A stretch of 64,000 bases of DNA, taken from Polytrichum commune. Lineage: Eukaryota > Streptophyta > Polytrichopsida > Polytrichales > Polytrichaceae. Shown one piece after another: positions 21,413 through 34,059 of this stretch. The notes below the pieces were generated by a model that saw nothing but the letters and a program-made list of their open reading frames with translations, did not search any database and was not told where the DNA came from. Location of the stretch: contig OX485808.1 of assembly GCA_950295325.1 (NCBI GenBank), positions 13,270,501-13,334,500 on the forward strand. The letters run 5' to 3'. Positions within the stretch are counted from its first letter, which is position 1; the number at the start of each line of letters is the position of its first letter. The position numbers and the translations under genes are program-made.

Positions 21413-23044
21413 AAGTGAGCTATTTAGAATGGGTCTACTTTTAAGGTAATTTCCTCCCTCCCTCCGTCCCTTCTCATCATCCACTCTCTTTTAGAACAAT
21501 TCAGGTATAGATTTCTGTGTAGATTTTTCTCTTTGCATAAGATGGCCCTTGGATTTAAGGATACACATCAATCAAATTTAGGTCAACTATGCACTCACTT
21601 TGAGGCAAATCTGTAGTAGCCTTTTCTCCTTGTCACTTGTTATCCCCTCAAGCTTTACTTGTAGGAAGTCCTGTATGAATTTCTGCACTTCCAATTCCTC
21701 TTCACAATATGCCCTGCTCTCTGCCTGGAACTTTTCTGTATTTGAGGTTCTAGGCTTAATTTTTAGTTTTCTTGATATTTTCCTGATGAAAATCATAGTC
21801 ATGTAACTTGCCAGGTGTTTCCAGGTAACTGGCTTAGTAGAGACTAGACAAGACTGTAGTTTTATGTAGTAACACTCACAGATGTGCAGGAAAAGAACCG
21901 GCCCCTGTGAGCTCATTTTTTGGCAAGCCGTGGAAGACTCAGCACTCTGTATTTTGTGCTTACATGTGTATAAAAGTTGGAACAAGTTTCTCTGGGGCTT
22001 TGAAATGTATATCATACATCATGCCTTGTGATCACACCCACTTTGCCTCCACTTGTCCCTTGTTTCATATCACCTTTATCTATGAGTTCATGGTGTCCAT
22101 TTTACGAGTCACAATTTGAACTTCACAATATTGTCCAAGGTATGTGGCTGTATATTGGGCACTTCCAAGTCTGCAATCAGATCTTCCATTGGATTAAACT
22201 GGGAATTGTCTCATTTAGATACCAATTACAAGTCATGCTTGAAATAGGAGTTCAAATGCAAACAGTTACAGCATGTCAAGTGAAGATTCTCTTTCTCTTT
22301 TAGATGGTCGTCATAATAGTAGGAGGCCCTCCCAGTTATAATAATGATTGAACCTAAATTGCGTCTTTATTGTGAGCACATTTTCCAATCGCATCGTAAC
22401 ACATAACATCTGTTTAATATCCATTCTTAAGTACAAAGCTTACCATATACCATTTGAATAGAGGTGTCTTATCAGATAGAGTGGCCATATAAGGCCCACA
22501 ACAGTAGGGCACAAACCACTAGTGCCAAGTTGGCAAAAACCATTACATGATAAAAATTTGAAAGTGTGCTAATTTTCCTTGGAGAAGAAAACTCAATTAC
22601 CAGAACGACAGAAGGGGATAGTTGAAGATTGAAGGGGACTTGACTTCATTGACCCGTCATTGACTTTCATTTGAGTGAATAAAACCTTGATTTTCATTAT
22701 TTTGAAGGTGTGGACATGAAATTGTTGTATTTTACATTGAATATTTTTATGGTGCCATATTCTTGTTATTCAAACATTGCCTGAAGGTTTCATAATTGAA
22801 GGATTCATATTCAATTTTGTAGCATCTCAAGATTTTAAAAAATCAATCAATCTAGTCATGCAACATTCAAAGTGGGTAAGGGCAAGGACGACCACATTCC
22901 AACTTGTATTGTGAACAGTGAGACAAACTACTATCTCACATTTGGGCACCCCTACTCCATACGCAAGTGCTTAGCTGAAAAGATGCTTGAAGATATTGGC
23001 AAAATCTCCGCTAATGTTGGTGAAGAGGAATAGAGTTCAAATCA
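21413..23044. other. 3' flank of the syntaxin gene and intergenic DNA
   Basis: The 3' untranslated region should start here. CCTCCCTCCCTCCGTCCC lies at about 21450. A 142-codon minus-strand frame (22015-21587) has no recognisable domain and is probably chance. I see no poly(A) signal I would defend. Confidence 0.4.
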
Positions 23045-23290
23045 AGGCAATAGCCACTTTCCTCGTAAGTTTTGGAGCTCGTACGATAATATGGCCTATC
23101 ATCACAGTGAAGATTCTCGTGCTCATTAAATGGTCATATAGGTCCCCTCAATTATGTTGATTTTAAGCCTACAATATTATCATATTTTGAGCATGTAATT
23201 CAATCTCTTTGGAACATGTGTCTTTATGGTATCTACTCTTGGAATCACACCTAACCACATACCACTCAAATACAAGTGTCCTAATAAAAA
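23045..23290 (+). repeat. Dispersed repeat family A
   Basis: CCACTTTCCTCGTAAGTTTTGGAGCTC ... GTGAAGATTCTCGTGCTCATTAA ... TATGTTGATTTT ... GAGCATGTAATTCAATCTCTTTGG ... CACCTAACCACATACCACTCAAATAC. The same blocks occur in the same order at 40783-41029 and 55575-55840, and reversed at 14600-14725 and 48090-48900. I see no coding content or clear ends. Confidence 0.75.
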
Positions 23291-23579
23291 AAGTAACCGA
23301 ATAAGGGTTGTCCACCACAGTGCATTGGAGAAGGGAGTGGATTATAGAACAAAACTGGAAACCAAACATAGTCTGAATAGATGTTTTAACATTCAACCCA
23401 GAGAATTAGTTAGTGGATGGACTCAAAATATGGATGATAATACGTGGATGAAAGCAGGTAACTAACCCACCACAGATGGATGGATGTGGAAAATATGTAG
23501 CCAACTTGTGGTACACATGGATGAAAAATGGGAATGGTTCTTTCGAGGGCTCCCTGATGGGCCACGGGGGATAATTAGT

Positions 23580-23815
23580 TGCATATGAGCCTATTTCTCA
23601 CCCATAATATTACACAACTCCTTGGATGCGTTATGTGGGGCAAGGTTTTGGATGAGCATAATTCTCCTTAAATTGTGGATTCCCCGTTTATGGGGGGCAT
23701 TGTAAACTGTTTGACAAACAATTGTAAGTTATTAGAGTTTTAAAATTTCAGCCTCTTTCTTTGAAAAGGGACCATCACCAACTACTTAGTATTGTTATGT
23801 CCATTGAGGAAAGAT
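23580..23815 (+). repeat. Dispersed repeat family C, copy 1
   Basis: ATTACACAACTCCTTGGATGC ... ATAATTCTCCTTAAATT ... TTTATGGGG ... GCAGCCTCTTTCTTTG-like blocks match 28517-28740 in order. Confidence 0.65.
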
Positions 23816-25207
23816 GGTATGAATTGTCTATAGTCTACAATCGCTTGTTTACGCAATTTAGTGTTGGAATTGCATTAAAGACCTCAAGGTTTGTTTTGTG
23901 AATTCCAACCCATTATATCTAATTGATGTTGCCTCCTTTAATGACATATGGAACGGGATGGTTTGCACCTATGATTTAAGCTATACTAGATAGACTAATT
24001 AGCATGGACATAATGAAATGTTAATATGTTAGGTTCAAGCTATTCATGCATGCATGATTGAAAGTATCTTTGTCCCATCAATATGTCATATCCAAAGCCT
24101 TCTTTCGGCTCATCAACATAGTGGACCGGGGCATTTGAGGGAGGGGCTTGGACTTTGTGAATTAATAGGTGGACAAAAAGAAATTGAAATAAATAAAAAA
24201 CATGAAATTCAATATGAAGGTGTTGGGATATAACATGTGGTCTTGCATTTAAAAATATATAGAGAGAGTTTGGTGGTAGAGGCTCATGTGTACCTCCATG
24301 ACTGGAATGCCCTATCATGGTTGCACATTGGCATGAGATGTTGACATTGCCTCCATTCTTAGGTTTTTGAGTGAGGCATATTGAGGTTTCACTATAAAAA
24401 ATATACTTTAAGAAACAATGATACACTCGGTAAAGCTAATAAATCAATAAAAAGTTGTCCATTTTCCTGAAATGGACTACCAAGTTGCTATACCTTGCAG
24501 TTTGAGTATTGTTTAGGTAGAAACACCTATGATGGACACTTTGAGCACTATGATCCCTTACCTAACCCATAAAAGTTATCCAATATATGTGTTTGAATTA
24601 GAAATGACGTTATGAGCATAAGACATTGAGATCACATGAATCATAGCATATATAATTTACATAGAAATGCTCAAAGTCATAAACCTCATTTGACCCTTGT
24701 TAGTCACTGCCGCACGCCCGCAGGGGGGAGGGTAAGGTAGAATGGCATCTTGTAGTTGTGGTAGGTGTGATGATGCAAATGTATGCCCCTTATAAAAATC
24801 AATGTGGACTTAAGTTGTGCACAAATTGATACCTCTCAACACACTTGTACCTAATGTCGCCACTATGCATCTTTCAAGCTTAAAGATGTGGTGGTGTTGA
24901 ATTCAAATATGCATGCAGTTGCTTGACATATATGAAAATGTATGGGATTTGATATCCATCTATCTATAATATTCATTGTGCAATTACATAAATGTAGTGG
25001 GCGAGTACCGTGATGGGTTGGGTGGTTGAGTAAAAATAAATTTAAAGTCAAAGCGATTAAGTCAATCATCCACTTTGCACTAGCCCATATGACATAAGTA
25101 ATTTTCAAGGCCACCGTAAACTATGTGACAACCATTAAGTCAAAAGTAAGGAGCTCCATTATGAGAGTACTTGAAGTTCATATCAACTTGCCTATAGAGT
25201 CTAACCT
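23816..25207. other. Intergenic, nothing recognised
   Basis: A/T-rich, with only short frames lacking similarity I can name. A small G/C patch occurs at about 24705-24735. Confidence 0.4.
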
Positions 25208-25940
25208 CATTAATATGACACCCTCGATATTACGACACATTTTTGTGAGACCAAACTTTTTAATTCAAAACTCCCTCTTTTATACGACTATGACACTTGA
25301 TAATGTGGCATTCAGAATCTCCGTTTTGTCATGTTAAAGAGGTAGTTAATGCTAAAATTCCTTTCATCCATGTTATGTACATCTAAAATACATCCATTTT
25401 CGCTTGGGAACTACTTGGGAACTTCACTTATCATTGGGAACTTAATGATAAATAGGGTTACTAATGTACAATGGACATGGTTAGGGTTAGAGTGGCCTCC
25501 TGCCTAGTATGTTGCCTTGTACACATGGTGATATAATATCACTAGTATCTTGATGCTAAACGTCATGCATCATTGTTGTCTAGTTTCCTATTAGAGAACT
25601 CTTTATACTTTGGTGCTAATGAGATTATTAATTTTCAAAAGTTAATAGGGAATTTAGATAAGATGACAGTTGCTGACTTGGGTAGGCAACACCAAAACTC
25701 TTTGGACTCCTATTTCAAGAGTTCTTAAGAATCCTTGTAATTGTTTAGAGTTATAAGTTTTTATTTCATACCATCTATATTGCTCAAACTTGTTGTATAT
25801 ATTTTTAAGCTCATATTGCTTATGTTTTTTTTTATTCCCTCAATAATACGACAACTTTACGATATTTGTCATATTAATGAGAAGACGGCACCTCGATAAT
25901 ACGACTTTTTTTGTGTTTCCCAAATGTGACATACTAAAGA
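25208..25940. repeat. Pogo-type terminal repeats, MITE fragments
   Basis: CACCCTCGATATTACGACAC (25213) with TGTCATGTTAAAGAGG (25328), and CCCTCAATAATACGACAA (25837) plus CACCTCGATAATACGAC (25888) with GACATACTAAAGAGCG (25928). These are variants of one inverted terminal word (CCTCnnTAATACGAC), as found in plant pogo-like MITEs. They appear to be at least two small decayed elements in the same orientation rather than one. No ORF lies between them. Confidence 0.5.
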
Positions 25941-26255
25941 GCGAGAAGAATATTCAGATTGTAGGCAACACGACGACTAGTAATAAGGTCTCTTCTCACA
26001 CATTATGAATTCTAACAAGAGTAACATAATTTCATGGATTTTCTAACTGATTAAGGAATGGAAGCTGCTTGTAAAGGGACCGTAAATAGGTGTCGGAAGT
26101 CACTTGTGGAGTTAGGCACTTGTCCCATATGTTAAAGAGATGATTAAGTGTCCTTTTAGATTGGCATTCGGTGCATAGGTGCCCCACCACCATGTGACAT
26201 TTTATGTAATTTAAGAGAATAACATTGACTGAAAAGATTATTATTTTCAATATGG

Positions 26256-26287
<32 letters not shown>

Positions 26288-27112
26288 AAAATAAATCTAA
26301 TTTTTTAATTTTAGTATTCAAATCATCTAGGTAAGAAGGATATGAATTGGATCTCAATTTGTTGGAAGTATGCCAAATGCACATTATTTTCCATCTAATT
26401 GAAACATTATGACATATAATGTAGGTCTCTGATGTTATATAATGTGGGTTGGAATACAATGTGCACCCACAATATTATCACCGATGTTTTAGTGTTGGGT
26501 TCCACGTGTATAGTGTGGATCACACTACTTCTCATAAACATCATTTATGTTATTTAGTGTTACGTACACTACTTGCGAAGGGCCTAAACTAGAGGCCTAG
26601 AGGTCAAGACATGTCACATCTGCTGATTGTCAACATGACACTATTTGTGAACATACGTAACTTTTTGGAGTGCAAAATTATTTACATTATAACATTTAGC
26701 GTAGCACATCAAGGTGCTTGAGGTGACAAATTTTCTGCGTTTTAATTTGCCAAAAGATAATGTAACCACATCAATATCACTTCCACAAAATGACAAGACA
26801 AAGAGGAGGCAAACAAGAAGATATTATTGAACATGTAAATGACAAGTGTCATGTGGTTACATTAATGGTCAACATTGTAAACTGGGATAGGCCCCATGAT
26901 AGGGAAAATGACCATTGTTGTCACGTGACACTAAATGCCTCAAATGGTGTAGTGATAGAGGCCCGTTTGTGGCTCCACAAGTGCGCTAACCCTTACATTA
27001 TTGCACCCAGACATGGGATTATGGTTCTAAGTTAGGCATATTGAAGTCTGGCAACTAAAAATACATGTGAAACTAAAAAGGAAAATATTTTATTTTCCAT
27101 TGTTCACTGTAG
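25941..27112. other. Intergenic with a (TA)n tract
   Basis: Alternating TA at 26255-26281. A CACGTGTATAGTGTGG region and a few short frames (for example 26790-27035 plus, 81 codons) have no recognised product. Confidence 0.4.
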
Positions 27113-27335
27113 TGCCCGGGAAGTTTTTGGGCATAGTCGGTCAAGATCCTTGTGATTCTAAATCCAACCAGTTACATGTTGATATCTTCCGATTTTGCTT
27201 TCATTCATTTGAGGTATATTCTTCTATAGATTCCTCTAAAATGATCAGTAATTCTCCTAAAGTCTTGAACTTCAACCGGTTATTTCTCAAACTCAACCGG
27301 TTCATCTGTAACTAACCGCCGGTTCTTCCCGGACA
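27113..27335 (+). repeat. Dispersed repeat family E, rich in AACCGGTT
   Basis: The block begins TGCCCGGGAAG and ends CTTCCCGGACA, inverted ends of about 11 bp with one mismatch, which suggests a MITE. A second copy lies at 51999-52225. AACCGGTT occurs at 27274-27281 and 27295-27302, with further CCGGTT-like words near the end. Confidence 0.7.
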
Positions 27336-28516
27336 GTGGTTCACTTAATTATTCAATGCCAATGTTAATTAAATATTCTGTATATGAGATATGCACATGA
27401 CCACCAAATTGTTGTACTTTGCAATTCCAGTACTATGGTACTGAAGACACGATTAAGCTTCCAATTTAGATTGCACTTCTGACAGTGTTATTTTCATTAT
27501 TTTTAATTTAGAATATTCCATGCTAGATTTACAGGGCCAACTTGCAAATTGGTACAATGAAATGAATTTGGTTTCAAAGTCCGGAAAGTCAAAAGGCTTA
27601 TGGGACTAAAAGTACATGAAGATGGCGACAAACTTAGAGGGTATGTGATGTGTGAGTGAAGATATACCTACCAATGTTAGTTGGCCCAAGATTGACGGCA
27701 TTTGAATAAACACATTCGGTAACAAAAACCAGATGAGTCCATCCAGGGGCTTGGATGGAGTTTACTTTAGGGAAGCACCTTTGAGTTGGTACATAAGCGT
27801 TGCTTATCCCCTCCTAACTATTTTCGATTGCTTACTATTATGTAATTAGAATCGAGGTGGCAAGGGACCATGATGTGCTAGTGGATGCCATAGGCATATT
27901 TCTAAATCTTAGATGAGTGGATAACCAAGGCCATGATGTGGCCTTGGATTCCACATACCCATTTTGTAAAATAAAGTGAGTTATCCACGTGTATAACACG
28001 TGTCAAGTAGATATGACGTGTCATTAAAAACATTTTATTTTGGATCATTCATTGACTTAATTTACACATGCGTGAAGTATACAATGTTCGTAATATGTTA
28101 AGGAAAAAATGCATTGGTGTATGGTAATATGCTTAACTTAGATTCTAAATCTATCATACTATTTTGTTGTAAATTATATTGTGTGATATACTTAGCACCA
28201 CATAAACAAACTCCGCCTCACAAAGATGAAAGTCCGTTGCCTTGGGCTTGAAGATGAGAATATGTAGACGTTGCGAAACGTAAGCCCAAAATACGGCCTG
28301 GAATTTTTAACACTTCATTTGTGAAAGCTCATCTATTTGGTTTCACCCCAAAACAAAGAGAAGACTAGATTAAAGTTTAAGCCAAACACAAAAGACAACC
28401 CCTTGTCTACTTAATGGACAAGATTAAATGTTCTAAAAACTCGGACTCATGGTTGTCATAAGTTGTCGACTTTCTAAACCATGATTAACAATAGGTCCTA
28501 CCTTTGCATTATGCCC
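27336..28516. other. Intergenic with a repeat fragment
   Basis: About 27540-27640 (AATGAAATGAATTTGGTTTCAAAGTCC ... AGGCTTATGGGACTAAAAGTA) resembles 29905-29985. A shorter match occurs at 56285-56315. Nothing else is recognised. Confidence 0.4.
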
Positions 28517-28740
28517 TTCGGAGCTAATTCATAACATTACACAACTCTATGGTTGCATCATGTGGGATCATGTATCGGGCGAGAATAATTCTCCTATAAT
28601 TTCAAGATTGCTTGTTTATGGGGAGCACTCAAGCTATGTACTCTGGAGTTTTCAACAAGAAACTATAAATTCAAAGCTTTTTTAATTGCAGCCTCTTTCT
28701 TTGGAAACACACCATCGTCTAGCTGTTTAGTAATGTTATG
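28517..28740 (+). repeat. Dispersed repeat family C, copy 2
   Basis: Same ordered blocks as 23580-23815, including ACATTACACAACTCTATGGTTGCATCATGTGGG and GCAGCCTCTTTCTTTGG. Confidence 0.65.
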
Positions 28741-31700
28741 TTGCCATGATCATCTCATTAACCCATCTGCTCCCAGCCTTCAAAGAAATGCAAGAGAGGC
28801 AAGAGGTGGACTTGAGTGACAGGAGATATTTGTGAACTTGAACATCTCAGTATGCAAAGAGGTCTTGATCTTCATCATTTACAAGCTTCCCTGCCATAGC
28901 CACCCGGTTCGCAATCAACCCACTCCCACAAATAATGTTGTTGGTGGTGATTCAAGGCGATGATGTTTCCCAATAATCGGTATTCCATTCTCCAGATTGA
29001 TGAATAAATGGTAGAGCATTTTGTCTTGCATTGAGAATTTTTTTGTGACATTTGTCATTTCGTAGAGATTTCCTCCAGGTTCTCTTGCAGCCCCTTCAGT
29101 GTGGTTTGATGTTCTCTTAGGAGGTTGAGGTTGAGGTAAGGGACCTAGGATTTGCTCGACCAACATGTTTGAGGGCTTTGAGAATCAATACAAAGGGTTG
29201 TGCAAAGAAATTTAAAATTCTTCGTTGGTTTTTATGTGGGAGCTCTGTTACTAGTCTATGTTGTTACAACAATAAAGGACAAATCCACCTTTAGATGGCT
29301 GTATACACTCATCTAAGTTGTCATGGGAGGCTTTGACAACTATATTGAGATTCATGAAGGAGAGCATCATAGTTGAAAAACCTACCAATTCTCCACATCT
29401 CTCATTTCACATAAGTCTACATACAAGGATCACAGGCAAACCATCACAACCAGATTAAACTTGTCACTAAAAAATGATCAACGATGTCATTTAACACTCA
29501 CAATTTGAAGATAATCTCATCTAGTAAGACTTGACCATGAAAACTTGTCACAGCCTAAAGTTCAGTCAGCAAGTTCATGATCACAATGATGAGCACAAGA
29601 AAATACGGATGAAGAATCATAACCCAACTATCATGCAATCACCAGTCAAGGAAATCATAATCCACCTGGATCACAAGAACTAGCTCAATGAGTGTATAAC
29701 TCGCCACACAGAGAAGGATGACCTTGATGTTGGCCACAAATTGCCAATTGTGTGAAAAAATAGATTTTCCAATGAGCTCTTAAGCTTTTGAAGGGAGGAG
29801 AAATCAAGTCACAGGTAAACAAGCTTTTAAGGATGGATTCATCTAAGAAAAAACTGGGCGCTTCTTTCCTTAAGGAAAAGGTGTCAGATTTTCCTCCTCA
29901 AAACAATACTTCAATGAAATGAAATTGATTGCAAAGTCCATAAACCCAAGAGGCTTAAGGGATTAGAAGTATCATCAAGATGGTATCAAATGTGCTAGTT
30001 CCCTAGAGTAGCAGAGTGAGGTGGCTTCCATGAGGTAGAGGCTAATATGAACTTGATGGTCCAATTAAAAAATATATATGAGACTCCCCAATACTACATT
30101 CTAAAATAGTGAAGGAAACTTATTTGTAATGAAGTTGTAGAGGGAACACTCCAACACAAAGTGTGTCTCATTTTCATAAAAGCGTGTCCCAGTTGGCACG
30201 TAGTAACCCAAGTCCAAAATGATCCTCAAATACCCATAACCTACTGGTATCGATAAATTTAAAACCCTCATTATAGATCCCCAAATGGTATTTTGAAAAC
30301 GAACAATACCAGTCCTGCACTGGTACTCATATCCAGATTTCACCAGAAATAATCTGAATTGCTTTGATATATCAGAACAAAGCTTTCCTAGGGGAAGTCA
30401 CCCTTCTTGCAAATCAGTCTGAAGAACTGTTTGTAACTATTTTGAAGGCAGGAGTTCCAATGCTTCGGAGGGAAGACTCTAGTTCTATTAATGAGGCAAT
30501 GTTTAATGAAGCCTTTGCTAATAACAGATCACTATTTGAGAGAGAGAATCGCCTCAGAAGAGATTGAGATCACAATAGTTACAAACAGTTGAGATCACAG
30601 AAAGCTCACCACTCAGAACGATTGGTCTAAGTTAAAGACTGGATTTGAATTCTGTCGGAACCCTTACTTTTGCATTGCAGAACTTAAGTGCTTCACAAAG
30701 CAAGAGGATTCCACAGCCCTGTAATCATAAGAACCCTCAACACCAAGCTACTTACACACAAAGCTCTCCAGAAAGACAGATTGCACACTAATTTATTTTT
30801 TTAAGTCATCAATACCAGGCTCAAATGAAAGTTCAAACATGTCTCCCTTTCGTCCATATCTTCAGGTTATGCTATAGTGTGTCAATGATTCCAAAGTTAC
30901 AAAACCTGTGACACCACTGTCAGTAAGCATTACTGCAAATATCAAAGAATGTATTACTAGGAATCTGAGGTGTCTGTAATTTAGGATATCTCAACAAGAT
31001 TGGTCATGGCCACAGTTGATTAAGGCAGAAGTAAGGCAAATATCACAATTGACACATGCAAATGTGCTAAAGAGTCGAAGGATTGCCTCATCATAGATCC
31101 AAGCAAGAAACAGAATCATGTCAATGACTTATTCAAGGAAAAAAATATTCTCTATCCACCCTTGATACCAAGTTCCTCTAGGTGGTACAGAGACGAACCT
31201 CTGCTATGGTCAGAAATTGGCACCTGACACTAAAGCCAAGCAACTAACTTCGAGTCACAGATTATCCCAGCAACAAGGCCATGAGAGTAACCTTTCTTTT
31301 TCATGAAAATCCTGATGCTGATTTTCAGCAACAATTATTTCCAACTCCCTTTAACTGCACCACCTCCCACCTGTAAGGCAAGCTCATGTGGCATTGGGTG
31401 GCAATCATACATCCCCAAATGCCTTGATATGCTGCATAGTGATCCCAAAACCTTCTCAAATACTACACGGTAACTTACATTCTGCATTGATTGACATGTT
31501 GTCATGCTCTGATTTCTAAGAAAACGTCTCCCGGTCTACCTAGAACTAGTACTACGCAAGAATATGAGGATCTTTGTGTGATCACCGCCAACTCCCCTGT
31601 AAGGATTGTCAGCTCCAGTTGCATCCTGTTACGTGATTAATGGTCAGGAGCAAAATACATTCAAGATGCACCCACTCTAAGATCTGGGCACAGGGTAGTC

Positions 31701-31946
31701 ATGAGATGCTGCGATTTGCAATCAGAATCACAAATGTATCGAGGATTGCAGCAGCTACAGAGGACTGGATTCGAGACCATCAGGTGGGAGGTAACTCTTG
31801 CCATTACAGAAGGCCTAAATGAAGGCCATGCAAAGTACAACCTAAGGTTTGAGAACTAATGTATATGAATGCTGCCCTCCTGCCACGAAGAACTGAAAAG
31901 TTCAGGATAGAAGAAGCAATCTACATGTTTGGGGCTAGAGAATAAC
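28741..31946. other. Intergenic DNA and 3' flank of the RLP44-like gene
   Basis: No gene recognised. A minus-strand frame at 29166-28915 (83 codons, proline-rich start) and its extension to about 28860 look unusually codon-like but match nothing I know. The last few hundred bases before 31946 should contain the 3' untranslated region of the RLP44-like gene. Confidence 0.4.
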
Positions 31947-32831
31947 CTAATCGTATTCAGGGACAAGCTGGGAGATTTTGCCCTCCTCGGCAGCAAGGCG
32001 CTGCTCCGTAACCCGTAACCATATGCACACAGCGCTGAAACTCAGTATCAAGCTGAGAAAACCACTACCAAGACCAATTCCTACGATGGCGAGGATGGAG
32101 AGGTTATGGGACTTGGGCTCAGGAATAGGGTAACCATACAGTCCTGAGTTCCCTTCGAACGACGAGATGTTGAACCTTGGTGCTCCAGTCGACGTGTTTG
32201 CAAGGCCTGTTGGAATAGGCCCGTCCAGATTGTTGTATGAAACATCAAAGATGCTGAGCTTTGACAGGGTGGTGAGCGCCACTGGAATAGTCCCTGTGAG
32301 CTGGTTGTATTGAAGGTCAAGCTCATGCAGGTAGGTGCAGTTTGCAAGCTGTGTTGGAATCTCACCTGTGAGATGGTTGTGGCTCAAATTGATGCTCATC
32401 AGGTAAGGAAGCATCCCAAGTCCCTGTGGGATTGAACCTGACAGCAAGTTTTGCGATAGGTCGAGGGTGAGCAGATTCGCACACAACGACAGGTTGGGTG
32501 AAATGGTTCCTGTGAGCCCATAGTTGCTTAAGTTCAGAGTCACCACACGACTACTGCTACAACTGATTCCAGCATACCTCTGTTCCTGGCCTGTCACATT
32601 GCAGGGAAACGCGGCATCCGTCCAGTTACTTAATAGCTGTGGATCTATGCTTGAGTTCACCTGCGCTTGAAATGCCTGTAAGCACGTAATATCATCCTTG
32701 CTCGGCTGTGCAAAAGTAGTTTTCCCCAAAATGAAGATGATTACCATCACCAGAGCAGATATGGAGACATGATGAAACACCAATCTGGTGCTAGCTAACA
32801 CTGGGCAACCAATACCACCATGCTGCTTCAT
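31947..32831 (-). CDS. RLP44: Receptor-like protein, RLP44-like (LRR, one TM, no kinase)
   Basis: Single exon, 294 residues. A hydrophobic signal segment lies at about 23-41; the start at 32831 gives a 22-residue lead, and M29 is an alternative. The LRR N-cap with paired cysteines is at about 50-91. Five plant-type LRRs cover about 95-212 (LDLSxNxLSGxIP pattern). A short linker contains [16 protein letters not shown] helix with GIGLGSG lies at about 245-270, then a 24-residue tail (EEGKISQ...PEY). The TM and tail wording closely follows Arabidopsis RLP44 (about 274 residues). That protein sits in the plasma membrane, senses pectin/wall state, and links to BRI1/BAK1 brassinosteroid and PSKR1 signalling. 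Six N-glycosylation sequons are visible. There is no kinase, as expected for the family. Orthology rests on my recall of the family; a close RLP paralogue is the alternative. Confidence 0.92.
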   Translation of the reverse strand: MKQHGGIGCPVLASTRLVFHHVSISALVMVIIFILGKTTFAQPSKDDITCLQAFQAQVNSSIDPQLLSNWTDAAFPCNVTGQEQRYAGISCSSSRVVTLNLSNYGLTGTISPNLSLCANLLTLDLSQNLLSGSIPQGLGMLPYLMSINLSHNHLTGEIPTQLANCTYLHELDLQYNQLTGTIPVALTTLSKLSIFDVSYNNLDGPIPTGLANTSTGAPRFNISSFEGNSGLYGYPIPEPKSHNLSILAIVGIGLGSGFLSLILSFSAVCIWLRVTEQRLAAEEGKISQLVPEYD

Positions 32832-34059
32832 GACTCCTGGTCTCTAAATCTTGGGGCTGGCACAGCATCTGATCAAACCCTAAGCCGTAACAGCGTGTCT
32901 TCAAATATGGGTGCCAATAGCTGCTACCAAGAGATTCTTCCCCTTTTCACTGCACTCAGATGCTAAAGTCTCTAATATCTCTGTTTCTGGACATGCCACT
33001 CTCCAGACACCATGCCCCTGAAATCTTTGTGTCTCTACCCAGGAGTACTGTGTGGATTGCAAATCTTTGGAGGTTGGTGTGTAAACACCACTTATTACTC
33101 AAAGCGTTTGCACTGAATTGCAAGCAGCCCTAATCCAAGCAACAAAAGGTTTTGCACACACTATGGTTTTGGCGCTACGACAGGGAGCTGAAGAAACAAA
33201 CAAACAAAAACAAAAACGCAAGTGTCAGATGGCGGTTACAACAAGGGATACATTCATCTCAGATTTGTGGAGTGGAGGACAATCAAAAAATGATGAAGTC
33301 TACTAAGATGATAAGAAGGCAAGAACATTATCTACGGACACTCCACTAAAACGTTCAGAAACAACTTCAGGTTGATGAAACGCCCTTCTCACGTAAACAT
33401 TCATCACCTTCAACATACACAGAGGTATGAGAAACAGGACATCTCCAACTGATGAAATTCACCAAAGCTCTGAAATCGCTATTTAAGAGTTACATCACAA
33501 CTAAAATACTCCAGCAACAGTTGACTTAAAGGCTGAGGAGTAGATCCCACACTCCACCATAGCCATAGAATGAGGAAGACTGCCCAAGAAGACACAAGGA
33601 AGGTTAACGTTTCTCCAATGGATTCAGAAACACTCTGTGTCTTACTTAAACATTCAAGGGATGGTAAAGGTTGATAGCAACCCTCAGGCCACGCTCGTCG
33701 GCACTTGCAAGCAACCATTTCGCCACTCATTCAAATCGGTTGCTCTGCTTCCAGCATTAGTTTAGTTTGTCGATCACACAGATCCTTGGCTACTCCAGCC
33801 TCCACAAAATAAGATTGAAGATCTGTGACCAGGAGTCGTTCTTTAAGAGGAGCAAGAAATTTCCTGAAAGAGTGACCGGTTTGAAAATAGGCAGGAAAGA
33901 TCTCCAATGAAGAGAGAGATAGAGAAACACACACACACACCTGCATGAAGCAAGCTCCAGCTGCTCTGCCCCGCTGCTTCAATAAATCCAGGACTATTGA
34001 TAATCAGTCAGGGCTGCTCCCAAACTGAAGTCCTTCAAAAATTCGGATTCAATCCTGGG
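32832..34059 (-). promoter_or_regulatory. 5' flank/leader of the RLP44-like gene
   Basis: Immediately upstream the context reads CCAGGAGTC-ATG. The minus strand has a GTGTGTGTGT plus TCTCTCTCTC-like leader tract at about 33905-33945 and two back-to-back frames (33982-33731 and 33730-33479, 83 codons each). I read the frames as chance or upstream ORFs, not genes. No TATA box can be assigned with confidence. Confidence 0.4.

Noticed and set aside
26255..26281. (TA)n tract as a possible replication origin or matrix attachment site
   Set aside because: A simple microsatellite in A/T-rich DNA; no other supporting feature.
33479..33982. Two adjoining 83-codon minus frames upstream of the RLP44-like gene
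   Set aside because: No recognised domain; better explained as leader or intergenic sequence, at most upstream ORFs.
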